46,577 nt of DNA from Chlorobiota bacterium (GTDB lineage: Bacteria > Bacteroidota > Bacteroidia > Bacteroidales > F082), in the NCBI GenBank assembly GCA_030596395.1, contig JAUVKF010000020.1, forward strand, positions 1 through 46,577. Direction: 5' to 3'. A program made the position numbers and the translations under genes. Of this stretch, positions 38,968 to 46,577 are shown in pieces. The stretch's first letter is position 1. Every line of letters begins with the position of its first letter. Under the pieces are notes generated by a model. That model worked only from the letters and a program-made list of their open reading frames with translations. It searched no databases and was not told the DNA's origin.

Positions 38968-40434
38968 TCACATTTTTACAATAATTTGTGACTGACTCAT
39001 ACCATTACGAAAAGTTAGCTGAAGAATATATAGTCCTGGTTTCTGTATAGAAAGATCAATAATCCCGATATTTGAATTTAAGATTTCACTATATATAAGT
39101 ACTGATTCTAAATTATACAAATCAATCTTTTCTATTTTGGTTTCATAAGAACTTACTGTAAAAATCCTATTGCTAGGATTTGGTGAAACAATAAACTTTG
39201 TATTTGTTTCTCTTACCATTCCAGTTGTTAAACTAGAATAGTAATGGTATTCTTTATTGTCAAAATTCCAAAAACCTAATGAATCCAGACTAGACCTACC
39301 ATTCAGTAGTACATTTCCTGTGGAATCATTTTCATAAAAATGATTATATATCATTTTCCAATGACTATGTACCGTATCAATAATCCAGTAACATACAAAG
39401 TCATCTTTTAAGAAGCCGTTTTCATCATACTCATACAAATTCACATAAGTATTTACCAGCCTCATAGAATCCGGTACCCATTTCGATTTTTCAAGTTTTA
39501 CTAAACGCAATTCGTTATTATAATCAAAATCAAAATTTTTTATTATTTGCCACTCAACCGTATCAGAATCTCTCTCAAAAAAACTTCTTTTGATCTTTAA
39601 ATTATCATTATTGTAATCCATTTCTTCTTTTTTACCTTCCCACCATAATTCAAGATATTTGTTCCAATAGCTAACGGTATATAAGACATGGTTTTGTTGA
39701 TCATCATAGTAATAACTTAATATGTCAAGGTTTTTCCAAAGACTGTTTTCCCGATCCCAAACATGACGAAGTGATTGTGTTAGGTTATTATTTCCATCAT
39801 ATTCTAAATAATATCTATGGGTAGGTCGATATTCATTCCATGGATAATCAAATCTCCAACGTTCGTAATAAATATTATTTCCCAGGCTATCGTATTCGTA
39901 GAAATGCTCTCCTTCAAGAAACCAATCACTAATATCCAAATCCCATTTGTATGAATCATATTTAATCCTCAAATCCTCATCATTATATATTGCTACATAT
40001 TTATTATTTAGTCTGTATTCCTGAAGTGATTCTATCCAGCGAGTGTAAATCTGCTCTATTAGGTTATTGTTATCATCGTACTCATAAGTTATATAAAAAT
40101 ATACATACCATGGTAATTCTCGTTCCTGCCAACCTCTCTTATAAAACTCCCATTTGGATAAAAGTCCTAACGCATTATATTCATATTCATCTTTGTAAAT
40201 GGAGGATGAGTCATAATTTGTTTCAAACAAAAAATATATTGATGAATCAAGAATAGTTTCAGTGTTGTTTAACAGTGTTTCGTTTTTATGATTTATGAAG
40301 CCAGGTAGTTTTTGATCAAGCTCGTAATAATCGACATGTGTTTTCTTTTGTAAATAACTTGAATTCTCCTGACCAGATAAATTTACTATTACAAAAACAG
40401 AAAATAGAACAGAAAAAAGCCCGGGATGTTTCAT
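38968..40434 (-). CDS. T9SS-secreted protein with Trp-rich YD-like repeats
   Basis: A 488 aa secreted protein: signal peptide (SVLFSVFVIVNLSGQ), about eight repeats of ~45 residues, and a type A T9SS sorting domain (~410-488: FIVSPNPSNRIFTVSS, then IDLYNLESVLIYS, a G-L-Y motif and the IIVKM end). The repeats follow Y-x-Y-D-x-x-N-N-L with nearby Trp pairs (YEYDDNNNLIEQIYTRW; LEYDGNNNLTQSLRHVWD), recalling YD/RHS-type sheets without a toxin tip. The coding sequence is visibly more AT-rich than its neighbours. Function unknown; it is likely surface-attached or released. Confidence 0.78.
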   Translation of the reverse strand: MKHPGLFSVLFSVFVIVNLSGQENSSYLQKKTHVDYYELDQKLPGFINHKNETLLNNTETILDSSIYFLFETNYDSSSIYKDEYEYNALGLLSKWEFYKRGWQERELPWYVYFYITYEYDDNNNLIEQIYTRWIESLQEYRLNNKYVAIYNDEDLRIKYDSYKWDLDISDWFLEGEHFYEYDSLGNNIYYERWRFDYPWNEYRPTHRYYLEYDGNNNLTQSLRHVWDRENSLWKNLDILSYYYDDQQNHVLYTVSYWNKYLELWWEGKKEEMDYNNDNLKIKRSFFERDSDTVEWQIIKNFDFDYNNELRLVKLEKSKWVPDSMRLVNTYVNLYEYDENGFLKDDFVCYWIIDTVHSHWKMIYNHFYENDSTGNVLLNGRSSLDSLGFWNFDNKEYHYYSSLTTGMVRETNTKFIVSPNPSNRIFTVSSYETKIEKIDLYNLESVLIYSEILNSNIGIIDLSIQKPGLYILQLTFRNGMSQSQIIVKM

Positions 40435-40455
40435 TATATCTGGTTTTAATACAAG

Positions 40456-41274
40456 CTATTGACTCTTATACCAATCCTTCACAAAAGTCATCTCCTGCAA
40501 TGGTGGCCTAACGTAGCCTTTCTGACGCTTTCTTGGTGGCAATTCAAAAGGTTTTGGGGCTAGGTCTTCAAAAGGTATCGTATGCAAAATATGCTGAATT
40601 GTATTCAATCTGGATCTTCGTTTATCATCGGTATCTATAACAAACCATGGAGATAGTTTGGTATCGGTGTAGGCAAACATCTCATCTTTTGCTTTTGAAT
40701 ATTCTACCCACTTGTCGCGCGATTTTACATCCATTTCACTGAACTTCCATCGCTTGGTCGGGTCTTTTATCCGCTCCTGAAACCGATGTTCTTGCTCATC
40801 CTGGCTAATTGAAAACCAGTATTTTAGCATTATAACACCTGACCTGATAAGCATGCGTTCGAAGTTAGGGCACGAACGCAGAAAGTCCCAGTACTCATCA
40901 TCGGTACAAAACTCCATCACGCGTTCCACACCTGCCCTGTTGTACCACGACCTGTCAAACAGTATCATTTCGCCACCCGAAGGTAAATGAGGTACATATC
41001 GCTGAAAATACCATTGGGTTTTTTCCTTTTCGGTTGGTGTTCCCAGCGCCGAAACCCTGCAAACCCTGGGGTTCAACTTTTCGGTAATCCGTTTAATAAC
41101 CCCTCCTTTTCCTGCCGCATCGCGACCTTCAAATATGATTACAACCCTGGCATTGGTTTGTTTGATCCAGTATTGCAACTTGACCAGCTCGATCTGAAGT
41201 CTTACAAGTTCGGTTTCATAAAAATCGCGCTCAAGCCTGCCTTTTTTGTCAAGAAGTATTTCTTTTTTCGACAT
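40456..41274 (-). CDS. ppk2: Polyphosphate kinase 2 (PPK2)
   Basis: A 272 aa cytosolic kinase, of single-domain PPK2 length. Walker A is EGRDAAGKGG (49-58). The family motif VPHLPSGGEMILFDRSWYNR (Walker B-like D-R-S-W-Y-N-R) and RVMEFCTDDEYWDFLRSCPN follow, then the lid SISQDEQEHRFQERIKDPTK and KRWKFSEMD. The enzyme phosphorylates nucleoside di- or monophosphates using polyphosphate; the class cannot be fixed by eye. The two genes next to it encode T9SS cargo and have no obvious link. Confidence 0.95.
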   Translation of the reverse strand: MSKKEILLDKKGRLERDFYETELVRLQIELVKLQYWIKQTNARVVIIFEGRDAAGKGGVIKRITEKLNPRVCRVSALGTPTEKEKTQWYFQRYVPHLPSGGEMILFDRSWYNRAGVERVMEFCTDDEYWDFLRSCPNFERMLIRSGVIMLKYWFSISQDEQEHRFQERIKDPTKRWKFSEMDVKSRDKWVEYSKAKDEMFAYTDTKLSPWFVIDTDDKRRSRLNTIQHILHTIPFEDLAPKPFELPPRKRQKGYVRPPLQEMTFVKDWYKSQ

Positions 41275-41295
41275 TTGAAGTTGTTTGATTAAACA

Positions 41296-43809
41296 TTAAT
41301 GCACAATAATACGGTGAATTACTGTTCTGGTTCCCGATTTCAGGAAAACCAGATACAATCCTTTTTCTAACCGATTTGTGCTAACTTGAATTTGATAACC
41401 TGAATTCAGGTTTCCTTTCCATTGTTCAGTATAAACCAACCTTCCACTTATGTCAAATATCTGAGCCTCCAGATTGGTAATTGTTTGGTTTAAAGTCAAT
41501 GTAAAATCACCATTATTGGGATTTGGGTGAAGGTCTATAGCATCCGACAGGTCAGGTATGTTTTCAGGAACACTGATCTCACATTCGTTGAAATCAAAAA
41601 TGATGGTCAGCTCAGCTGTGTTTTCACAACCCGTTACACCATGCTTTACATAAACGCTGTGTGTTTGGATATCAATCCAGTTTCCATTTGTACTCGCAAG
41701 GTAATAGCGGTTTTCAAAGTTCTCATTCCAAAAATAGATTGTTCCCGGTGGGTCAGCATCATGGCCTGCATCCAGCTGTACCGAGCCACGCACACAAACA
41801 CTGATTGTATCTTCGCCTACCGGGATAATATAGTCGGGGATCAGGTTTATCTCGGGCAATTGATTGACAATGACATTAATATGTCCTGTAAACTCATTGC
41901 CATATTGATCGGTAAGCAGTAAATCGTAGCGGGTTGATACATCAGGAGTATCAGTAAAGTCATCTGTGTTTGCAGTAAATCCCGGAGGGTCGGATGTCCA
42001 TTGGTAATTATATTCTCCTCCGCCACCGGTTGCATTCGCAGAAACATTCGCAGCCTGTCCCAAACAAATCTCAGGCGGGTCAGCAATCGGGAATGCAGCA
42101 AGGGCTGGGCCTTCGGTATTAACAAGCACCTGATCAGGATCGCTGGTACAACCATTTTCATCTTCAATAACCAGTGTAAATAAAACTGCCTCGTATAGAA
42201 CAAGAGTTTGCGGATCAGGGATGTCGTTTTCTATAAGGTAGCTGGCAGGTTCCCAATGGTAGCTGAAATTACCCGATCCTCCACTTCCTGCTCCGTTAAG
42301 TGTTGTTGATGTTCCTTCGTTGATGGTTTGATCTGCTCCGGCATCTGCATGCGGTTTTGCGTTGACATGGATGGTGATCTGGTCATTAACCGTTGTAAAA
42401 CCGTCATACACTTCTACAAAATAAGTTGTTGTAATATTGGGATAATCAGATGGGTTTTGTTCGTTTGAGGTAAACCCGACCGGATCCGAGGTCCAACTGT
42501 AAGTATATTCACCCGAGCCACCATCAGGATAAGCATACAAATTAACAAGTTCACCGTTACAAATCTCAGTTGCACTTGCATCTACCGTGATACCCAGCGG
42601 CCCCCCAACTACATTAACCCAAACATTGTCAACGCCCAAACAGGTTGATATTGTATCCTCAACCGAGAGTATAAATTCGGTACTGGCAGTAAGGTTCACT
42701 GTTGTTGGGTTTTGAATATCCGGATCATCAAGCAGATCAGCGGGTTCCCAATGGTAGGAAAACTCTCCTGAACCACCCGAAGCACTACCATCCAGTGTGG
42801 TTGATCCACCATAAGCAATGTCAATATCTTCTCCTGCGTCGGCATCGGGCGAATCGAGATCTATGGTGAAATCATACACTTCTGCTACTGCATAATTGTT
42901 ACAGGCATCAGAAATAAAACTGAGGAATTTAATTTCGAGGGTATAATCACCACTCTGGTAAATAGCCGGTGTAAAATACAGGGTGTATTCACGCTCATTA
43001 TTGCCACCGAGTGCACAGGTTTCGCCATAAATACTATCGAGTTCATATGGGCCACCCGGGCCATCGAGTATAAAATCGCTTGCCGAAACCGAGCTGCACT
43101 TAACATTCTCATTAAAACTAAAAAACAACTCATTGGTTCCGCAGTCGGTGATCTGGTCGCCTCCAATATATTCGATGTATGGCTTCTGATCATCAAAAAT
43201 AGAAGCTGTTGAAGTAGAAAAGTCAAGTGTATATCCGCCAGGCGTTTGTGTCCAGTCGCTGACCACCAGCACATAGGTTTCACCTTCATAAACAGGCAGG
43301 TCAATATTCCACTTGTTGGTATACCCACCGTTATTACAATCGGAATTTCCGCCATTCAATGTACTAATCCCGGTTGTTCCCTGGTACCCTGCGCCTCCTG
43401 CGGCATTACAGCTCGACATGATCAGGTTAGCACCTGACCAGATGTCTTCACAATGGTGATCAGAAAGGTTAAATACGGCCCAGTCGTAATCATCACTATT
43501 AACCTGTGGGGTGATCTGAAACTTTAAATCACCCGATGATATTACCGTAAATACATACCATCGGCTGTTTTTTTCCCCGTCCATGCAGTGGTTTGACGGA
43601 CAACCATTACCACCATAAGGTATCTCAAAATAATTGCCATAACCCGAGGCGGTATTGTCTTCCTGATATATAAAATCGCATACAGGGATTGCCCCCCGGC
43701 AGTCCTGTGTTGTTGGCTCCTGTGCTAATATAATAGACGGTACGCCTAACAGCATCATTAAGTAAAAAGGCAACAAAATTAAAACTGGAAAACGATATTT
43801 ATTCTTCAT
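41296..43809 (-). CDS. T9SS-secreted protein with alternating PKD-type modules
   Basis: About 837 aa from ATG 43809. An AGGAGG Shine-Dalgarno six bases upstream (43816-43821) supports this start rather than the GTG at 43824. The order is a signal peptide (ending SIILAQ), an N-terminal domain with several cysteines and a pre-peptidase-like beta fold (~27-210), a CARDB-like region (~215-320), then four PKD/Ig-like modules in ABAB order (see findings), a final beta domain with cysteines, and a T9SS type A sorting domain (LHPNPNNGDFTLTL, DISGRLVY, GLYLVFL). It is probably a surface adhesin or scaffold. The modules' conserved W-x-P/W-T-S motifs are as in other gliding-type surface proteins. Confidence 0.82.
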   Translation of the reverse strand: MKNKYRFPVLILLPFYLMMLLGVPSIILAQEPTTQDCRGAIPVCDFIYQEDNTASGYGNYFEIPYGGNGCPSNHCMDGEKNSRWYVFTVISSGDLKFQITPQVNSDDYDWAVFNLSDHHCEDIWSGANLIMSSCNAAGGAGYQGTTGISTLNGGNSDCNNGGYTNKWNIDLPVYEGETYVLVVSDWTQTPGGYTLDFSTSTASIFDDQKPYIEYIGGDQITDCGTNELFFSFNENVKCSSVSASDFILDGPGGPYELDSIYGETCALGGNNEREYTLYFTPAIYQSGDYTLEIKFLSFISDACNNYAVAEVYDFTIDLDSPDADAGEDIDIAYGGSTTLDGSASGGSGEFSYHWEPADLLDDPDIQNPTTVNLTASTEFILSVEDTISTCLGVDNVWVNVVGGPLGITVDASATEICNGELVNLYAYPDGGSGEYTYSWTSDPVGFTSNEQNPSDYPNITTTYFVEVYDGFTTVNDQITIHVNAKPHADAGADQTINEGTSTTLNGAGSGGSGNFSYHWEPASYLIENDIPDPQTLVLYEAVLFTLVIEDENGCTSDPDQVLVNTEGPALAAFPIADPPEICLGQAANVSANATGGGGEYNYQWTSDPPGFTANTDDFTDTPDVSTRYDLLLTDQYGNEFTGHINVIVNQLPEINLIPDYIIPVGEDTISVCVRGSVQLDAGHDADPPGTIYFWNENFENRYYLASTNGNWIDIQTHSVYVKHGVTGCENTAELTIIFDFNECEISVPENIPDLSDAIDLHPNPNNGDFTLTLNQTITNLEAQIFDISGRLVYTEQWKGNLNSGYQIQVSTNRLEKGLYLVFLKSGTRTVIHRIIVH

Positions 43810-43815
43810 ACTACA

Positions 43816-43821
43816 CCTCCT
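43816..43821 (-). promoter_or_regulatory. Shine-Dalgarno site deciding the start at 43809
   Basis: On the minus strand AGGAGG stands six bases before ATG 43809. Strong SD sites are uncommon in Bacteroidota, so its presence is notable and selects this ATG. Confidence 0.6.
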
Positions 43822-43841
43822 CACCGATCAATGGTAAACCG

Positions 43842-43849
43842 CAAAGTTA
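43842..43849 (-). promoter_or_regulatory. -7 promoter element of the PKD-module gene
   Basis: The minus strand reads TAACTTTG, matching TAnnTTTG, 32 bases before ATG 43809. The nearest -33-like TTG is spaced 24, so only the -7 element is supported. Confidence 0.4.
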
Positions 43850-43933
43850 ACCGAAATAAGAAAAAATAAAAAACAATGCCGGGTTTCGTTCAGAAACAGG
43901 GACTGATGAACCCGCTTAACTGAAATCTTAATT

Positions 43934-43941
43934 TATCTTTG
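43934..43941 (+). promoter_or_regulatory. -7 promoter element of the thioredoxin-domain gene
   Basis: TATCTTTG matches TAnnTTTG, 23 bases before the ATG at 43965. No good -33 at standard spacing. Confidence 0.5.
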
Positions 43942-43964
43942 GCATCTATAAAATATCATTTAAT

Positions 43965-45317
43965 ATGAAGTATTTGCTTACACTGGTTTTTCTGCTAAAC
44001 GGAATAGTTGCATTCAGCCAAAACACCATAAATGGCACGATCTCAGGTCTCCCGAACGAAGATGTTTACCTGTTACGTGTTGTAGGCGACAACCAAAAAA
44101 TTGTTGATACCGCATTTGCAGATATGACCGGGTCGTTTGAAATGGAGCTTCAAAGAGACTTTCCAACAGGTTTGTATGCAATTGTTAGTGGAAAAGGAAA
44201 TATCATAGAACTTATCTTCAACAACGAAAATATCCGGTTTGTTACCGGCGGCAACACACCTGATGCACAGGTGCAGATTATCGAATCAATCGAAAACCTG
44301 ATCTATTACGATTATCTTTCCATCAAAGGCACAAACCTTTACAAACTTGACCTGCTTGAACCGGTTTTACAATACTACCCAAAGGATGATGACTTTTATA
44401 TTGAGACAGTTGTAAAAGTCAGACACTTGCAAAAACAGTTGATTGAACGCGCAAATCAGCTTGTAGCTGAAAACCCAAACACATTGGCTTCACATTTTAT
44501 CCGTGCTGATAAACCGGTATTTGCCGAACCTGAAATCGATCCGGATTTAAAAAAACAATATATCATTCAGCATTATTTCGATGAAATTGATTTTACCGAC
44601 TCCCTGCTGATGCGAAGTAATATCCTTACCTCCAGGATTGTAAAATACCTCAGCCTGTACCAGGAACAGGGATTGACACAGGAAGAATTGGAAGGCCGCT
44701 TATTAGTTGCTGTTGATACCGTTCTGGAAAAAGCATTTGTTGACCAGAAGATGTATGAACATATCATTAATTTTTTGATCGGGGGGTTTGAAGCCATTGG
44801 ATTTGAACGCGGCCTGGAACACATCGCCAACCAGAATATGCTGAACGAACTTTGCGTGAATACCGAGCGCAAAGCCGAACTTGAAAACAAAATGGAATTG
44901 ATTAAAAAACTTGCCATAGGTCAACCGGCACCCGATTTTGAAGCAAATGATTTAAACGGAAACCAGGTTAAATTGAGCAATATCTCCGCTAAAAAAATGA
45001 TCTTGTTTTTCTGGGCAAGCTGGTGCCCGCATTGCGAAAATATGCTGCCTGAATTATTAAAAATGTATGATGCAGAGAACACCGGAAATATACAGATTGT
45101 TGCAATTAGCATAGACGAATCTGATGAAGACCTGAAAAAATTAATTGCTGAAAATAAGCTTGACTGGATCAATATTGCTGAGTTGAAAGGTTGGGACGGG
45201 CCAATTGTTGAGGAATATGGCATTGTTGCCACACCTACCCTATTTGTGCTGGATGAAAACAAGGTAATTATTGCCAAGCCCGGGAATATTAAAGAGTTAA
45301 AGAAATCCTTAAAATAG
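43965..45317 (+). CDS. TlpA-like thioredoxin-domain protein with DUF4369-like N-terminus
   Basis: A 450 aa exported protein: signal peptide (LLTLVFLLNGIVAFSQ), a DUF4369-type beta domain (~18-110, INGTISGLPNEDVYLLRVVG), a helical middle (~115-310), and an AhpC/TSA-thioredoxin domain (~318-450). The active site is CPHC (Cys354, Cys357) in FFWASWCPHCENMLPELLKM. The fold and context are those of periplasmic thiol-disulfide oxidoreductases common in Bacteroidota. The CPHC dipeptide is the same as in DsbA, though here in a TlpA-like chain. Reductant or substrate unknown. The PorV-like gene follows 55 bases downstream, probably on the same transcript. Confidence 0.9.
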   Translation: MKYLLTLVFLLNGIVAFSQNTINGTISGLPNEDVYLLRVVGDNQKIVDTAFADMTGSFEMELQRDFPTGLYAIVSGKGNIIELIFNNENIRFVTGGNTPDAQVQIIESIENLIYYDYLSIKGTNLYKLDLLEPVLQYYPKDDDFYIETVVKVRHLQKQLIERANQLVAENPNTLASHFIRADKPVFAEPEIDPDLKKQYIIQHYFDEIDFTDSLLMRSNILTSRIVKYLSLYQEQGLTQEELEGRLLVAVDTVLEKAFVDQKMYEHIINFLIGGFEAIGFERGLEHIANQNMLNELCVNTERKAELENKMELIKKLAIGQPAPDFEANDLNGNQVKLSNISAKKMILFFWASWCPHCENMLPELLKMYDAENTGNIQIVAISIDESDEDLKKLIAENKLDWINIAELKGWDGPIVEEYGIVATPTLFVLDENKVIIAKPGNIKELKKSLK

Positions 45318-45372
45318 ATAATAATAGGATGGTGCAAGCGTTTAAATAATAACCAAACAAACCCAACACATC

Positions 45373-46569
45373 ATGAAATATTCACTGCTAGGATTCATAC
45401 TTACCTTACACATCAGCATGTTTTCCCAATCATGGGATAATACTTATACAAATGTGATTACCACAGCAGTACCTTTTATGAATATGAGTACCAACGCCAG
45501 GTTGGGTGGGTTTGGCGAAATTGGGACAGTTTCATCACCCTTTTACCAGGATGCCGGCATTTACCAGAACCCGGCACTACTCTCTAAAAATGCCCGTTAT
45601 GCGGGGGGTAATTTGTCCTATTCACCCTTTTTACCAAAAATTTCAGATAATCCTTACCTTTCAGAATTAAATGGTTTCTATTCAATTAACTCATCAAATA
45701 CCATAGCCTATAATTTTAAATTGTTCAATTTAGGTGATGTATTATTTACTGATGAAAATGGAACATCAATCGGGCATTTCAAAGGTATTGAATACTTCCA
45801 TCAATTTACCTATACACATTCTTTTAAAAATGGGATTTCTATCGGTGGGGGCTTCAAGTATATAAGAAGCGATTTTGGGATAGAGCAAATTGCAGGCGTT
45901 AAAGTTAAACCTGGAAATGCTATCGCTTTTGACATTGGATTCAACTATGGGAAAGGATTTGAACTTGCCAAGTTTTTTATATTCAACTTTAATGTGGGCG
46001 CTAATATCAATAATTTTGGTTCTAAAATTAAATATGTTGATGATAAGGATGAAAAAGGGGATTTTCTACCAACTACATTACGCTTTGGAATACTTATCAA
46101 TCCTGAGTTCAAGTTGCCGAAAGGTTTTACAATAGGTATTGATCTTGCCTACCAGACTGAGAAGTTACTTGTTCCCACACCACCAATATATACGGAGGAT
46201 TCAGATGGAAATCGTGTGATTGAAAAAGGTATGGATCCTGACATTTCTCCGTTTCGCGCTTTATACCAATCGTTTTATGATGCGCCATACGGTTTTGAAG
46301 AAGAGTTGAACGAAATAATACACAAGTTTGCTGCTGAGTTAAGAATTGATTATCAGCGCAAAGTTTACATAGCAGGACGTATTGGTAAATTCATTGAACA
46401 TGAAACCAAAGGAGGGAGAAATTACCTGACATGGGGAGCTGGTATTGGCGTATACGGATTTATCCTTGATTACAAAAAGATTAAATTCGATAACAGTTTT
46501 ATTGACGATACCTGGGCACTTACATTTGGTTTCCGAACAACAATTTCAAATCCGGCATTCAGGTTTTAA
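45373..46569 (+). CDS. PorV-like (DUF3308-type) outer-membrane barrel protein
   Basis: A 398 aa protein with a signal peptide (SLLGFILTLHISMFSQ). The first part of the mature chain, AVPFMNMSTNARLGGFGEIG followed by YQNPALLSK, matches the PorV/PorQ/DUF3308 start pattern (F-l-x-I-x-x-D-A-R-x-G-G-M-G, then N-P-A). The rest is barrel strands, with a charged loop (GTSIGHFKGIEYF onward) and an end strand NPAFRF terminating in Phe. PorV works in the T9SS as cargo shuttle, and two cargo genes lie upstream on the other strand; however the divergence from core PorV suggests a paralogue. The gene is complete. Confidence 0.78.
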   Translation: MKYSLLGFILTLHISMFSQSWDNTYTNVITTAVPFMNMSTNARLGGFGEIGTVSSPFYQDAGIYQNPALLSKNARYAGGNLSYSPFLPKISDNPYLSELNGFYSINSSNTIAYNFKLFNLGDVLFTDENGTSIGHFKGIEYFHQFTYTHSFKNGISIGGGFKYIRSDFGIEQIAGVKVKPGNAIAFDIGFNYGKGFELAKFFIFNFNVGANINNFGSKIKYVDDKDEKGDFLPTTLRFGILINPEFKLPKGFTIGIDLAYQTEKLLVPTPPIYTEDSDGNRVIEKGMDPDISPFRALYQSFYDAPYGFEEELNEIIHKFAAELRIDYQRKVYIAGRIGKFIEHETKGGRNYLTWGAGIGVYGFILDYKKIKFDNSFIDDTWALTFGFRTTISNPAFRF

Positions 46570-46577
46570 GTCAGTAG

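Noticed and set aside
1..46577. tRNA, rRNA, integrase, transposase or phage genes
   Set aside because: None were recognised on either strand.

Overview
The window is a chromosomal segment of a Bacteroidota bacterium, most like the Bacteroidales/Marinilabiliales type. The evidence is the linked rpmG - DUF4295 - ftsY - rimO block, the rpsO - pnp - rpoD block with a short (287 aa) primary sigma factor, two secreted proteins with type IX secretion (T9SS) C-terminal sorting domains plus a PorV-like barrel, a TonB-dependent receptor with an N-terminal carboxypeptidase-regulatory-like domain, and repeated promoter elements of the Bacteroidota form TTG(or TTTG)-N19/20-TAnnTTTG. No tRNA, rRNA, CRISPR array, transposase or phage gene was seen.

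Layout. 1-6846, minus strand: a truncated sulfatase, a lipoprotein with a duplicated domain, a ferric-reductase-like flavocytochrome with its MarR regulator, a DUF4143 ATPase inserted between duplicated thioesterase/marR junctions, the thioesterase, and a MORN-repeat protein. 7047-12817, minus strand: rimO, ftsY, a four-helix-bundle gene, DUF4295, rpmG, a MarC protein and ftcD. 12939-14768, plus strand: an orphan DUF2868-like membrane protein. 15046-22871, plus strand: a TetR-controlled envelope transport locus containing a LolA-like periplasmic protein, three FtsX-type permeases, one ABC ATPase and a predicted outer-membrane barrel, interrupted by a second four-helix-bundle gene. 22927-28627, plus strand: a DUF308 protein, rpsO, pnp, rpoD and an M20 dipeptidase. 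28668-38952: a TonB receptor, a small barrel (minus), a beta-helix lipoprotein, a P-loop kinase, a Cu/Zn efflux permease fused to an HMA domain, and a GYF-like / SPOR-like / AsmA envelope cluster. 38968-43809, minus strand: two T9SS cargo proteins flanking a PPK2. 43965-46569, plus strand: a TlpA-like thioredoxin protein and a PorV-like barrel.

The most interesting structures are these. (1) The tetR-led locus has a canonical EF-hand calcium-loop sequence inside the ligand-binding part of its TetR repressor and a palindromic operator on the predicted start site. It pairs three FtsX permeases and one ATPase with a LolA-like carrier and a barrel, so it looks like a trans-envelope lipid or lipoprotein export machine. 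(2) Both four-helix-bundle (Avd/IVS-type) genes sit inside inverted arrays of short reiterated words, and an 'empty' inverted array occurs elsewhere. This suggests a small mobile cassette. (3) A palindromic repeat of the 'HSERSEES' type supplies the start codon of an outer-membrane protein. (4) A DUF4143 ATPase has three phased repeats downstream of its own promoter and lies between duplicated host junctions.

All calls come from reading the sequence and from remembered family features; no database search was run.
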